In this document: piece after piece, positions 1-7,123 of the stretch
How positions within the stretch are numbered: the first letter of the stretch is position 1
Layout of the letters: every line of letters starts with the position of its first letter
Source: Chrysomallon squamiferum
Taxonomy: Eukaryota > Mollusca > Gastropoda > Neomphalida > Peltospiridae
Direction of reading: 5' to 3'
DNA length: 10,000 nucleotides
Assembly (NCBI GenBank): GCA_012295275.1
Contig: CM022665.1
Location: forward strand, 4,504,167 to 4,514,166
Program-made: the position numbers and the translations under genes
Notes under the pieces: model-generated
The model's input: only the letters and a program-made list of their open reading frames with translations
Told to the model about the DNA's origin: nothing
Database searches by the model: none

Positions 1-195
1 TTATTATTATATGTTAGTCTTTCTGTACTTACAAAGGGCCCAGTGATTTTATACGAAGTCGTATTATCTTAAGCAGAGAAATATGAAATAAATATAATTT
101 CATGACATCACTCTACTCACACTTGTGTATAAAACCGTACGATGGCTTTTATTTATTATTATGGATAATTTTTTTTTTAATTTAACAAACTTGTA

Positions 196-196
196 A

Positions 197-244
<48 letters not shown>
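196..244. repeat. (TA)n followed by a 32-base T run
   Basis: (TA)n at about 196-212 runs into T at 213-244, directly upstream of the mucin exon acceptor, so the homopolymer forms an extended polypyrimidine tract. The stretch 1-195 is AT-rich and presumed intronic; I see no exon in it. Confidence 0.9.
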
Positions 245-245
<1 letters not shown>

Positions 246-264
246 TTGTTGTTTTTTTCCAAAG

Positions 265-797
265 GACCTCCAACTATACCTCCAGTAATGTCTAACCAGA
301 CTATAACGGGGCAGTCCGTTGTGTTAACTCCAACAACGTCACCAGCTACAGCAACATCGAAAACAGCAGTGACAAAGCCGAATATCATGTCAAATGCAAC
401 ACAAACGACATCTAAGACAACAAATTCGATAACACCACCTGCTGCATCAGCGGTTCCAGTGACGACGGCTATAGCAAAGACGCCAGTGCCTGCAGCTACA
501 GCGGCTGTTCCTGCAAGTACAACTGGGACGACCAAAGCAGCAGCGACAAAACCAGCAGCGACAAAACCAGCAGCCACTGCACCAAATGCACCCACAACAT
601 CTACGCCAACGACGCCTGCTACTGCGAAGCCTGTGGCCCAACTACGATTTCGAAGCCAACCGCAACTACGCCGAAACGAATCACCACGACGCCGAAACCA
701 GCTACTACAACGGCAATACCAACTACCACGGCACCAGCTACAACAACAGCGTCAACTGATTACAATTCAACATCGAAATTGTCTAATATAATTGCAG
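265..797 (+). CDS. Thr/Pro/Ala-rich mucin-like exon with one frame break
   Basis: The acceptor follows a 32-T run and ends TTTTCCAAAG at 264; the donor is GCAG/GTTGTA at 797/798. From codon 267 the frame reads PPTIPPVMSNQTITG and then long Thr/Ala/Pro/Lys stretches, including a tandem KPAAT unit. After KPVA (codon ending 638) this frame turns into Arg/Gln-rich sequence and stops at 789-791, just before the donor. The frame with codons starting at 638 instead continues the same bias (PTTISKPTATTPK and on) to the donor and ends in phase 1 as the next exon needs. The exon is 533 nt, one short of a multiple of three, so a single base appears to be missing near the CCC at 637-639. N-glycosylation sequons NQT, NAT and NST are visible, and the dense Thr suggests O-glycosylation. 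This may be only part of the mucin region, since the entry phase implies coding upstream. Confidence 0.75.
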
Positions 798-1457
798 GTT
801 GTATTTTTATGTGAAAAATTAATTATCCTTTCCTTTTTCCTTTTTTCTTTTTTTTTTAACTTTCAAATTTTATAAATAGAACTACTGGAAACTCTGAAGC
901 GCACATTAAAAAACCATTTTCGGTAGAAATCTAAAATAATTAAAAAATAAAATAAAAAACCCCCAAAAGAACAAAACAAACAAACAACCAAAAGAAAAAC
1001 AATAACACAAGAAGAAAAAATAAAAAAATAAAAAAAAAAAAACCCACACTTGGTAATACATTGCATCTCAAATAATTTAATTAAGATCATAAGATAGACT
1101 ATTACGTGTATATGAATATTCATATAGGCGTAGGGTTGAAAACATCTGCTTCTGGACATGACGCTTGTTATTTATTATTTACAGTGTCACGATAACGAAT
1201 TTAAAAAAATATATATATTTTTTATCTCATTATTATTTCCTTTCATAGCTGCATAATTATTTGACGCGTCCGTATTTATCATTTTCATTTACTTGTTTTC
1301 TGTGTCTAAAATACGTGTTAATACGTTTAAAGGTTTATTTATTTATTTATTTATTTATACCTTCATAAATAAATCTTTCCCTCTCCAGTTGCTGATGAAA
1401 TTACGGAATACGAATTAAAGCAAAAGCAAGCGTCTTCTAGTAAGTAATGTTTGTATT

Positions 1458-1497
<40 letters not shown>

Positions 1498-1999
1498 ACA
1501 CGACTGCTGCTTAATTTAAACATAAGGCTATAATTACAACAATAAAATATGGTTGCTTTTCTTTATTCATTTGTCATTCATTATCTTTTGAGCAAAACGC
1601 ATTTACTTATATTTAAAAACAAAATGTCATGTTATTATTTTTATTATTAATATTATTATTATTATTATTATTATTATTATGATAATTATTATTATTGTTT
1701 TTATTGTTGTTGTTAGTTTCTAAGAAGATGCTTGAAAAGAAAGTTAGGAAAACGCCAGTTGAAGGTAAATATCATTTTAATAATTCATTTATAAAATCTA
1801 TTTGATAAATTCATTTCTTATCATCATTATAGTCGTCGTCAATATCATTTTCATTATGATTTTTGCTATCATTATTGGTGCTGTTACGACTGTTATCAGA
1901 GCCTGTAATTTTGTCTACTCGATGGTGTGTAAAATGTTCTTGTTTTTCAACATAGAGTCTAATCTAGACCTATACAAACACAGATTTATGATAGACGGC

Positions 2000-2067
<68 letters not shown>

Positions 2068-2840
2068 CATACAAAAACACACAGAGATCGAAAAAACAAC
2101 AACAACAAACAACAAAAAAAGCACACGAAAAAACAAAACAAAACAACAATAACAAACAACAAAGAAACAAATACATTACATTGATATTCCTTTTCGTAGT
2201 TGTCCGGGGACTTTTACAAGAATACGAGAGAAAGAAGATAAGTAAAGGTGAATAGACTGTAATCATTATGATGTAAACATATTAAATGACTAACGGCTGT
2301 TAAACAACGAAAGAAATAGGGAATGAGGTTGAACGTATTCGTTTAAGACAGCAATGTATCTATGCAATATTTAAATAAATTAAATAAGTGTCTAAACATA
2401 TTAAAAAGAAACAAACAAACACACAGAATATGTAAGTAAGTTAAAAAGAAACAAACAAACAAACACTATATGTAAGCAAGCTAAACGAACAAACAAAGAA
2501 ACAAAATAAAATACGATTTTAAAAACGACTATAATAACACATTCTTCGTTATTTAGAAATGAAGAATCTGTTAAATGAAGAAAAGAAATGGAAACTGGGG
2601 GACAGTAAGCATTTTGATTTTCAATACTTATTATTGATTTAATTAATATCGTATCTTAACAGCACCAGTGGAAACAGTAAATGTTTAATTTCAATGTGGA
2701 TACATTAAGAACAAAGCTGGTCTTAACACACTTATTAGGCTTACTTCAACAACTGTATGTCATTAAATTATTCTGCTATATTCTAAATACTGAATGCTAG
2801 TGACTGTTAATAATAAGTAAATAATACCAAAATAATAATG

Positions 2841-2885
<45 letters not shown>

Positions 2886-3414
2886 GTAATAAAAAAGCTA
2901 TACGGACTAGGTTCCTTCATCACAGAAAAAACAGACGGGTAGACTGACAGATATTAGTTAGACACATGGACAGACAGACAACCTGAAACATACGTAAACT
3001 CCAGGAAGAGAAATAAAAATAAAATAATGATAGTTATTTTTACGTACTTTCTTTACATTTACTGCTACTGTATTTTTTCTTTGACTTTTTATTTATTTAT
3101 TTATTTATTTTTTGTTTGTATGTTTCTCTTATAGAATATTGCAAAAATCGTTTAAGTCAAATATTATGTAAGGAACTGTTTAAAAGCAGGCTGTGTGAAA
3201 CGGATCCTGCTTTCATGTTCTGGAACTGTCCTGAAACCTGTGGACGCTGTGATGGTTTGTAGAGCTATTTAATAATAGATATTTACACAACACGCCCGCA
3301 CATACGTACAAATACACCTGTACACACAAAATACACCAACACACCTACACCCATATACACATACACACCTACACATAAGCACAAAATACACATGCATATA
3401 CAAAACTACAAAAT

Positions 3415-3495
<81 letters not shown>

Positions 3496-4016
3496 CAACA
3501 CATATAAGGTGCCTTGTATTAATTGAAAACCGTAGACTAATTCACGTTTTTTTCTGATTGCTTTCAGAACCACCACCCAATTTGAAACCAGATCCGTTAT
3601 CGCGTGAGTAACTGGACAATATCTTAACATATTCATTCCTCAAAGATTAATTTCATTTACAATTAGATCTGTTTGCGACTTGTTTTTATTATTATACGGT
3701 TACAGTGATTTCGCTTAAAATCGTCTGGTACTTTCTTTCTGCAGCTGTTATTTTCGAGGCTTTATGGTTTGAATTAATTGCACAACTACTGAAAATATAA
3801 TAGTAACAGATAAATGATACATACAGAGTGGTTGTCTTCATTTTGTAGGGGCCTGTCAAAATCAGTATGGGAATTGTGTTCTGTGGGCAGCCGTTGGTGA
3901 ATGTTTGAAACTACACGAACGATTCATGAGGTCTTGCTGTTCTCTCGCTTGCGGCATGTGTTTAAGTGAGTATTAAAACATTTACTCCTTCATATGAGAG
4001 AAAGGGTTACAGCGAG

Positions 4017-4111
<95 letters not shown>

Positions 4112-4172
4112 CGTTTATTTGCTGTCTTTAAATTTAGTGCAAATATGTTCTAGGTATAGCGCATTCTAAACC

Positions 4173-4221
<49 letters not shown>

Positions 4222-5209
4222 TAAAACACACCGGAAAAGCAACCAGATAAATGAATGCTAATCTAAATGTCAATCAATACCTTACAAAATGGTTTGGTTT
4301 ATTTCAGTTCCGTGCAACAACATAGTGAACGATTACACGTGCAGTGCGTGGGCCAAAGCTGGACACTGCGTTTCAAACCGTAACTTCATGCTCATAAACT
4401 GTTCAAAGTCTTGCAACAGATGCGTAGGTTTGTTGAAGATCTTTTAATTTACTGTGTTGTTAAATGAAAACGTATTTCGAGCTGATTTAATTAACTCGAT
4501 CAACAGAATCAGGCAGGGAAGCCATTTACCCAATACTGAAAAAGCACCGAAACCAGCACCGACACGAAATGCAGTTTCGGTCCGTGCAGCGATTTGTTTA
4601 GTATCGGATGTGTTTCGTCTCTGAACTGTATGGCCATTACTGTGTAAACCCACGTGAAAATTATCTTCTCGTCAGTATAATGTAATGTATTTACAGTTAT
4701 ATAAAAATAATAATAACAACAACAACAACAATAATAAACGACAAATAACATAAATGCCGTATACGTAATATTACGATCACAAATGGTTTAAAATTATAGA
4801 TACAAAATTTTCACAGAACCACTGCGTTCTTCAGCGCCATAACTGCAGAAAACGTGGCCAGCACCAGTATAAATGATAATGGCTGACACTTTTCTTTTGC
4901 ATATTTTATTTGCATCAAAAAAATATGTTGGTCAATGAAGTAAGGTGCCACCGCAAAAATAAAAAAATAAATAAATAAAATAAAATAAAATAAAGAAATA
5001 AAAAAATAAAGCATTAAAGGTGCAGTATCGCCGTGTTGTTTCGTTTTAATGAATTTATTATTTTTGTGTTTCGTGTCCGATTTCCTCTGTTTCGTTTCGG
5101 ATTCCCAGCCTCTCTGTGGAGTTTTGTTTCTGTTTTTGTTTGGTTGCTGTTGGGTTATTTTCGAGGGTTCTGAGGGAATGGATGTTAGTTTTTTCTTTTT
5201 TGTTTTTAA

Positions 5210-5245
<36 letters not shown>

Positions 5246-5271
5246 TGTATTTATTTATTTATTATTTGTAT

Positions 5272-5306
<35 letters not shown>

Positions 5307-5702
5307 TTATTTATCTTTAGTATTTTTATTTTACTATTTGTTTTTATCTCAGTTAATGTTGTAAACATATATTTACTGTTTGCGTGGTACGTTTCGTTTC
5401 GGTTGTTTTTCTCTTTTGATTTAATTTGAATGCTGTATATTTCAGTCCAGCTCAATTCATTCTTTATTTAAGCGTGATATTTGTCCAGGAAAAGACGTTA
5501 TATAACATCTTTTTCACAGTTTAGAAGTTATGCTGTTCACAAAATACTAATAATCTTTTATATACAAATAAAAAAATTAACTTTCAGTTTTGAATTTATT
5601 AGCCTGAACAACTCTCTTTTTGTACCATTCACTGAAACTGGTCGAAAATATCGCTTCATATTTCAATATATTTTCTTTAAAGATGAAACTTACAAATGCT
5701 GA
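265..5702 (+). CDS. Mucin-like protein with three ShKT domains, 3' ten exons of a larger gene
   Basis: Spliced model: 265-797, 1389-1439, 1717-1764, 2200-2247, 2557-2604, 3135-3254, 3568-3603, 3849-3965, 4308-4427, 5683-5702. Every intron is phase 1 with GT/AG ends, and every internal exon except the first is a multiple of three. The product (about 380 residues here) has a Thr/Pro/Ala-rich region, four short charged modules, one ShKT domain, a Pro-rich linker, two further ShKT domains and a short Cys-ending tail. ShKT domains are small six-cysteine folds common in secreted and extracellular-matrix proteins, metalloproteases and nematode mucins as well as in cnidarian toxins. Together with the mucin-like region this suggests a secreted or surface glycoprotein, for example of mucus or cuticle. 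The signal peptide must lie upstream of the window. No adjacent Lys-Tyr pair occurs in any of the three domains, so I do not infer channel blocking. The frame is broken once, at 637-639. The ShKT assignment is strong; the biological role is unknown. Confidence 0.8.
540..569 (+). repeat. 15-bp tandem repeat inside the mucin exon
   Basis: Two perfect copies of GCAGCGACAAAACCA lie head to tail, followed by a partial third copy. They encode the AATKP-type repeat of the mucin region. Such coding minisatellites expand and contract easily and often differ in copy number between individuals. Confidence 0.85.
798..1388 (+). other. Intron with an A-rich tract and a (TTTA)n repeat
   Basis: A 591-nt intron. 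It contains an A-rich degenerate stretch at about 936-1042 with AAAC and AAAT units, and (TTTA)n at about 1333-1358 just before the acceptor. A decoy acceptor at 1248 (TTTCATAG) would meet a stop at once in the needed phase. Confidence 0.6.
1389..1439 (+). CDS. Micro-exon 1 (charged 17-residue module)
   Basis: A strong acceptor (CCCTCTCCAG ending at 1388) and a consensus donor GTAAGT at 1440 bracket 51 nt. Read in phase 1 they give ADEITEYELKQKQASS, preceded by a split Val codon. The segment is charged and probably helical. It has no cysteine and matches no domain I know. It is the first of four similar-sized exons that separate the mucin-like region from the first ShKT domain. Confidence 0.75.
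1460..1493. repeat. (CT)n microsatellite
   Basis: A pure CT run of about 17 units, 20 bases after the micro-exon 1 donor. Confidence 0.95.
1632..1697. repeat. (TTA)n microsatellite with interruptions
   Basis: A TTA/ATT run just upstream of the micro-exon 2 acceptor, interrupted near 1650 and 1681. Confidence 0.95.
1717..1764 (+). CDS. Micro-exon 2 (Lys-rich 16-residue module)
   Basis: The acceptor is TTGTTGTTAG at 1716 and the donor GGTAAAT at 1764/1765. The 48 nt are phase 1 at both ends and encode a split Ile, then SKKMLEKKVRKTPVE. Strongly basic. Its pattern of two adjacent hydrophobics (ML) followed by charged residues lines up with the next two micro-exons, which suggests exon duplication. 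Confidence 0.75.
2003..2175. repeat. (ACAG)n-(AC)n compound microsatellite and AAC-rich tail
   Basis: About seven ACAG units pass into (AC)n to about 2070, then irregular AAC/AAAC-rich sequence to about 2175. It occupies much of the 435-nt intron before micro-exon 3. Open frames across it are products of the repeat. Confidence 0.95.
2200..2247 (+). CDS. Micro-exon 3 (charged 16-residue module), two possible donors
   Basis: The acceptor is TTCCTTTTCGTAG at 2199. The 48-nt reading encodes a split Val, then VRGLLQEYERKKISK, with donor GGTGAAT at 2247/2248. A second donor, GTAAAG, starts at 2242 and would end the exon at 2241. It also leaves phase 1 and would simply drop two codons (Ser-Lys). 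Both are plausible from sequence alone; I prefer 2247 because it keeps the 48-nt length of its neighbours. Confidence 0.7.
2401..2502 (+). repeat. 40-bp intronic tandem repeat, about 2.5 copies
   Basis: Copies at 2401-2440 and 2441-2480 share TTAAAAAGAAACAAACAAAC at the left and TGTAAG-AAG at the right, differing at a handful of bases. A degraded partial copy follows to about 2502. It lies in the intron between micro-exons 3 and 4, 55 bases upstream of the micro-exon 4 acceptor. Confidence 0.85.
2557..2604 (+). CDS. Micro-exon 4 (charged 16-residue module)
   Basis: The acceptor is TTCGTTATTTAG at 2556 and the donor AGTAAGC at 2604/2605. The 48 nt are phase 1 at both ends and encode a split Glu, then MKNLLNEEKKWKLGD. 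It shares with micro-exons 2 and 3 the hydrophobic pair at residues 5-6 and the Lys/Arg cluster near residues 10-13. It joins in frame to the first ShKT exon, giving Lys-Tyr-Cys at the junction; that Lys-Tyr pair is at the domain edge, created by splicing. Confidence 0.75.
2829..2892. repeat. (AAT)n microsatellite
   Basis: An AAT run of about 20 units in the 530-nt intron before ShKT exon 1. The same intron carries a (TTTA)n run at about 3088-3110. Confidence 0.95.
3135..3254 (+). CDS. ShKT domain 1 exon
   Basis: The acceptor is TTTCTCTTATAG at 3134 and the donor GGTTTGT at 3254/3255. The 120 nt in phase 1 encode about 40 residues with exactly six cysteines: YC, ILC, RLC, WNC, then the diagnostic CPETCGRC (C-x3-C-x2-C). 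The FMFWNC segment before the fourth Cys matches the usual hydrophobic Phe-Met position. The usual Trp-Ala...Gly-x-Cys stretch between cysteines 2 and 3 is missing (KELFKSRL instead), so this copy is the most diverged of the three. One domain fills one exon. Confidence 0.9.
3282..3490. repeat. CA-rich stretch followed by (AG)n
   Basis: Cryptic CA/TACA repeats at about 3282-3410 pass into a pure (AG)n of about 37 units at 3416-3490, inside the intron between ShKT exon 1 and the linker exon. Confidence 0.95.
3568..3603 (+). CDS. Pro-rich linker exon
   Basis: The acceptor is GATTGCTTTCAG at 3567 and the donor CGTGAGT at 3603/3604. The 36 nt, phase 1 at both ends, encode a split Glu followed by PPPNLKPDPLS and a split Arg. 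A short Pro-rich hinge between ShKT domains 1 and 2. Its symmetrical phase means skipping would leave the frame intact. Confidence 0.8.
3849..3965 (+). CDS. ShKT domain 2 exon with an extra cysteine
   Basis: The acceptor is CATTTTGTAG at 3848 and the donor AGTGAGT at 3965/3966; 117 nt, phase 1 at both ends. The domain has the canonical layout: AC, GNC, LWAAVGEC, FMRSCC, then C-SLA-C-GM-C. It carries seven cysteines, because the residue just before the fourth ShKT cysteine, Asn in domains 1 and 3, is here also Cys. The odd cysteine could form an intermolecular disulphide. A (GA)n tract starts about 50 bp past the donor. Confidence 0.92.
4020..4108. repeat. (GA)n microsatellite
   Basis: About 44 GA units with one interruption near 4051, lying about 50 bases past the ShKT exon 2 donor. 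Confidence 0.95.
4172..4222. repeat. (AAT)n microsatellite
   Basis: About 16 AAT units, in the same intron as the (GA)n at 4020-4108 and upstream of the ShKT exon 3 acceptor. Confidence 0.95.
4308..4427 (+). CDS. ShKT domain 3 exon
   Basis: The acceptor is GGTTTATTTCAG at 4307 and the donor AGGTTTGT at 4427/4428; 120 nt, phase 1 at both ends. Six cysteines lie at PC, YTC, AWAKAGHC, FMLINC, then CSKSCNRC. This is the most canonical of the three copies. The NCS at the fourth cysteine forms a possible but unusual glycosylation sequon. If the following intron were retained, translation would stop after eight further codons (stop at 4444-4446). Confidence 0.92.
4428..5682 (+). other. Last intron, 1255 nt, with TTA/TTTA repeats
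   Basis: Part 4500-4680 is less repetitive and holds a small inverted repeat (ACCGAAAC 4546-4553, GTTTCGGT 4574-4581). An A-rich AAAT stretch lies at about 4955-5008. (TTA)n at about 5211-5244 and (TTTA)n at about 5246-5310 produce spurious Tyr/Leu/Phe-rich open frames. I see no exon here. Confidence 0.6.
5683..5702 (+). CDS. Terminal coding micro-exon (Asp-Glu-Thr-Tyr-Lys-Cys, stop)
   Basis: The acceptor TATTTTCTTTAAAG ends at 5682. In phase 1 the exon completes an Asp codon, adds Glu, Thr, Tyr, Lys and Cys, and stops with TGA at 5700-5702. A 3'UTR of several hundred bases with a polyadenylation signal follows, which supports this as the last exon. The alternative is a shorter protein ending in the intron after 4427. 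Confidence 0.6.
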
Positions 5703-6222
5703 AGGAACAACGCCATATGTGTGTGCTGCTGTCCAGCCTGGTTGACCACTACCATGGACGCAGGATGCACAAGCAGCAGCCCCTGAAACTGCAGAGCTAG
5801 CCTAACTGACCACGTTCCACGGCCTGCCAAGAAAAAACGTATCAACTCGGCAGTCGGTTTGCCTTGATACCAAAGAACACAGAGAGAGAGACACAGTGGA
5901 TTTTTAGTAAGGAATAGTCCATAAAAGAAACGTCCGGGTTACAGCCACACGTTCTATCCATTACAGAAAACGAAAGGCTATTCCTTATGAAAAAAACAGG
6001 TTGTTGTTGTTGTTGCTTTTTTTATTTGGAAACTAAAGTAAATAGTGTAAATGTAGCGGAGAACTGAAGAGGGGAAACAAGAGTTGTCAAATGACAAAAG
6101 ATTTAAAAGCATCAAGAACAGCATTCTCCCCCAGAACAGCTCCGAGAGGAAAATACAATAAGTAATGACATTAAAAGCTTCAGTTTCTGTGAATTACAAT
6201 AAACAGTATGTATTTTCTTCTT
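5703..6222 (+). other. Putative 3'UTR of the ShKT gene
   Basis: After the TGA at 5700-5702 the sequence is less AT-rich than the introns and has no further coding exon I can support. It contains a potential stem-loop (5908-5917 with 5978-5987) and ends at an AATAAA followed by a T-rich stretch. The 3' end is placed about 20 bases past the signal and is approximate. Confidence 0.5.
6198..6203 (+). terminator. Polyadenylation signal AATAAA, plus strand
   Basis: Canonical hexamer in GAATTACAATAAACAGTATG, followed within 10-30 bases by a GT/T-rich stretch (TATGTATTTTCTTCTTATTT), as expected downstream of a cleavage site. AATAAA is common in AT-rich DNA, so its position after the stop codon carries the weight. 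Confidence 0.5.
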
Positions 6223-6622
6223 ATTTTTTAAAGACACTTTTTATATATATTTATGAACGTAACACACAAACACAATATTACTATTATTATTATTATTATT
6301 ATTATATTTTAAACAATAGTTATCATTTTTATATTTTTTAACATATACTAATATATTGTATAAGAAAGCAACTTTTAACCTCGGTTTCTCTGAAAGATAC
6401 ATTTTATTACAGATTAGTTGTCTGTATCAAGAGAAATGACTTTTTATATGGATTTACTTATTATTTTACTTGAAAACTGTATAACAGTTTAAATGATGAT
6501 AATAATTACTACTGAATTTTTATACTTGTTAAAGTAAAGTCATTAATTTTATAATTATTTATACGATCATACATCCGATTTTTATTATCTCCTATAACAT
6601 AATATACTTTTTGGTGCATCTA

Positions 6623-6638
6623 AAATATATATATGTGT

Positions 6639-6692
<54 letters not shown>
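6623..6692. repeat. (TA)n-(TG)n microsatellite
   Basis: Alternating TA then TG/CG purine-pyrimidine sequence, mostly TG, with GCGTGTGCG interruptions near 6640-6650. Confidence 0.95.
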
Positions 6693-6694
<2 letters not shown>

Positions 6695-7088
6695 ATATTA
6701 TTGTTTGAAACTGTGATATATTTAAAATTAAACAATGGAAAATGTTAGAAAGATAACGAAAATAAAATATATTGATAAATATGGAAAATCGAATTCTCAA
6801 AAAATGCAGTATATAAACATTATTTCTTACATAATTTTATGAATTTGTATAATTTATATACAACTGAAGCTTATACAAATTTATATACATCATAATGAAA
6901 AATAAAGATATTTTTTTTAATTAATTTTGTTCATTTATCATTTTGCAGTGTTATAATTGTTTTTCAATAATGGAACAACATATATACACACACTCACACA
7001 CATATAGACACAGATATACATAATTAATATTTACTAACACCGAATGTGGAGAGGATGGAGAATGAAGAAGAAACAAAAAGAGATAGTT

Positions 7089-7094
7089 TTTATT
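7089..7094 (-). terminator. Possible polyadenylation signal AATAAA, minus strand
   Basis: TTTATT on the plus strand reads AATAAA on the minus strand, 30 bases past the TAA at 7126-7124. It would fit a transcript that ends with the unspliced second exon. It sits inside a (TTA) repeat, so it may be chance. Confidence 0.2.
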
Positions 7095-7123
7095 ATTATT
7101 GTTACTGTTTTTTTCAGAAACTA

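Larger units (their letters stand above)
6223..7123. other. Intergenic AT-rich DNA between convergent genes
   Basis: Contains (TTA)n at about 6281-6305, (TA)n-(TG)n at about 6623-6692, a hairpin-forming inverted repeat (6842-6852 with 6871-6881) and CA-rich sequence near 6985-7010. No exon with acceptable splice sites and coding character is visible on either strand. A third exon of the minus-strand gene, if it exists, could lie here or beyond. Confidence 0.5.

Noticed and set aside
182-641. Minus-strand Val/Ala/Gly-rich and Arg/Cys-rich frames.
   Set aside because: They mirror the Thr/Ala/Pro codon bias of the plus-strand mucin exon and run into the poly-T tract.
2663-2676. Possible 14-nt micro-exon with acceptor CTTAACAG and donor GTAAAT.
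   Set aside because: It would enter in phase 1 and leave in phase 0, breaking the join to ShKT exon 1, whereas the direct join 2604 to 3135 is in frame.
3135-4427. Reading the ShKT exons as a venom ion-channel toxin.
   Set aside because: ShKT domains are widespread in non-toxic extracellular proteins. No Lys-Tyr pair occurs inside any domain, the domains are tandem, and they sit behind a mucin-like region. A structural or mucus role fits better.
5049-5429. Hydrophobic Phe/Leu/Tyr-rich plus-strand frames resembling membrane proteins.
   Set aside because: They are translations of (TTA)n and (TTTA)n repeats inside the last intron.
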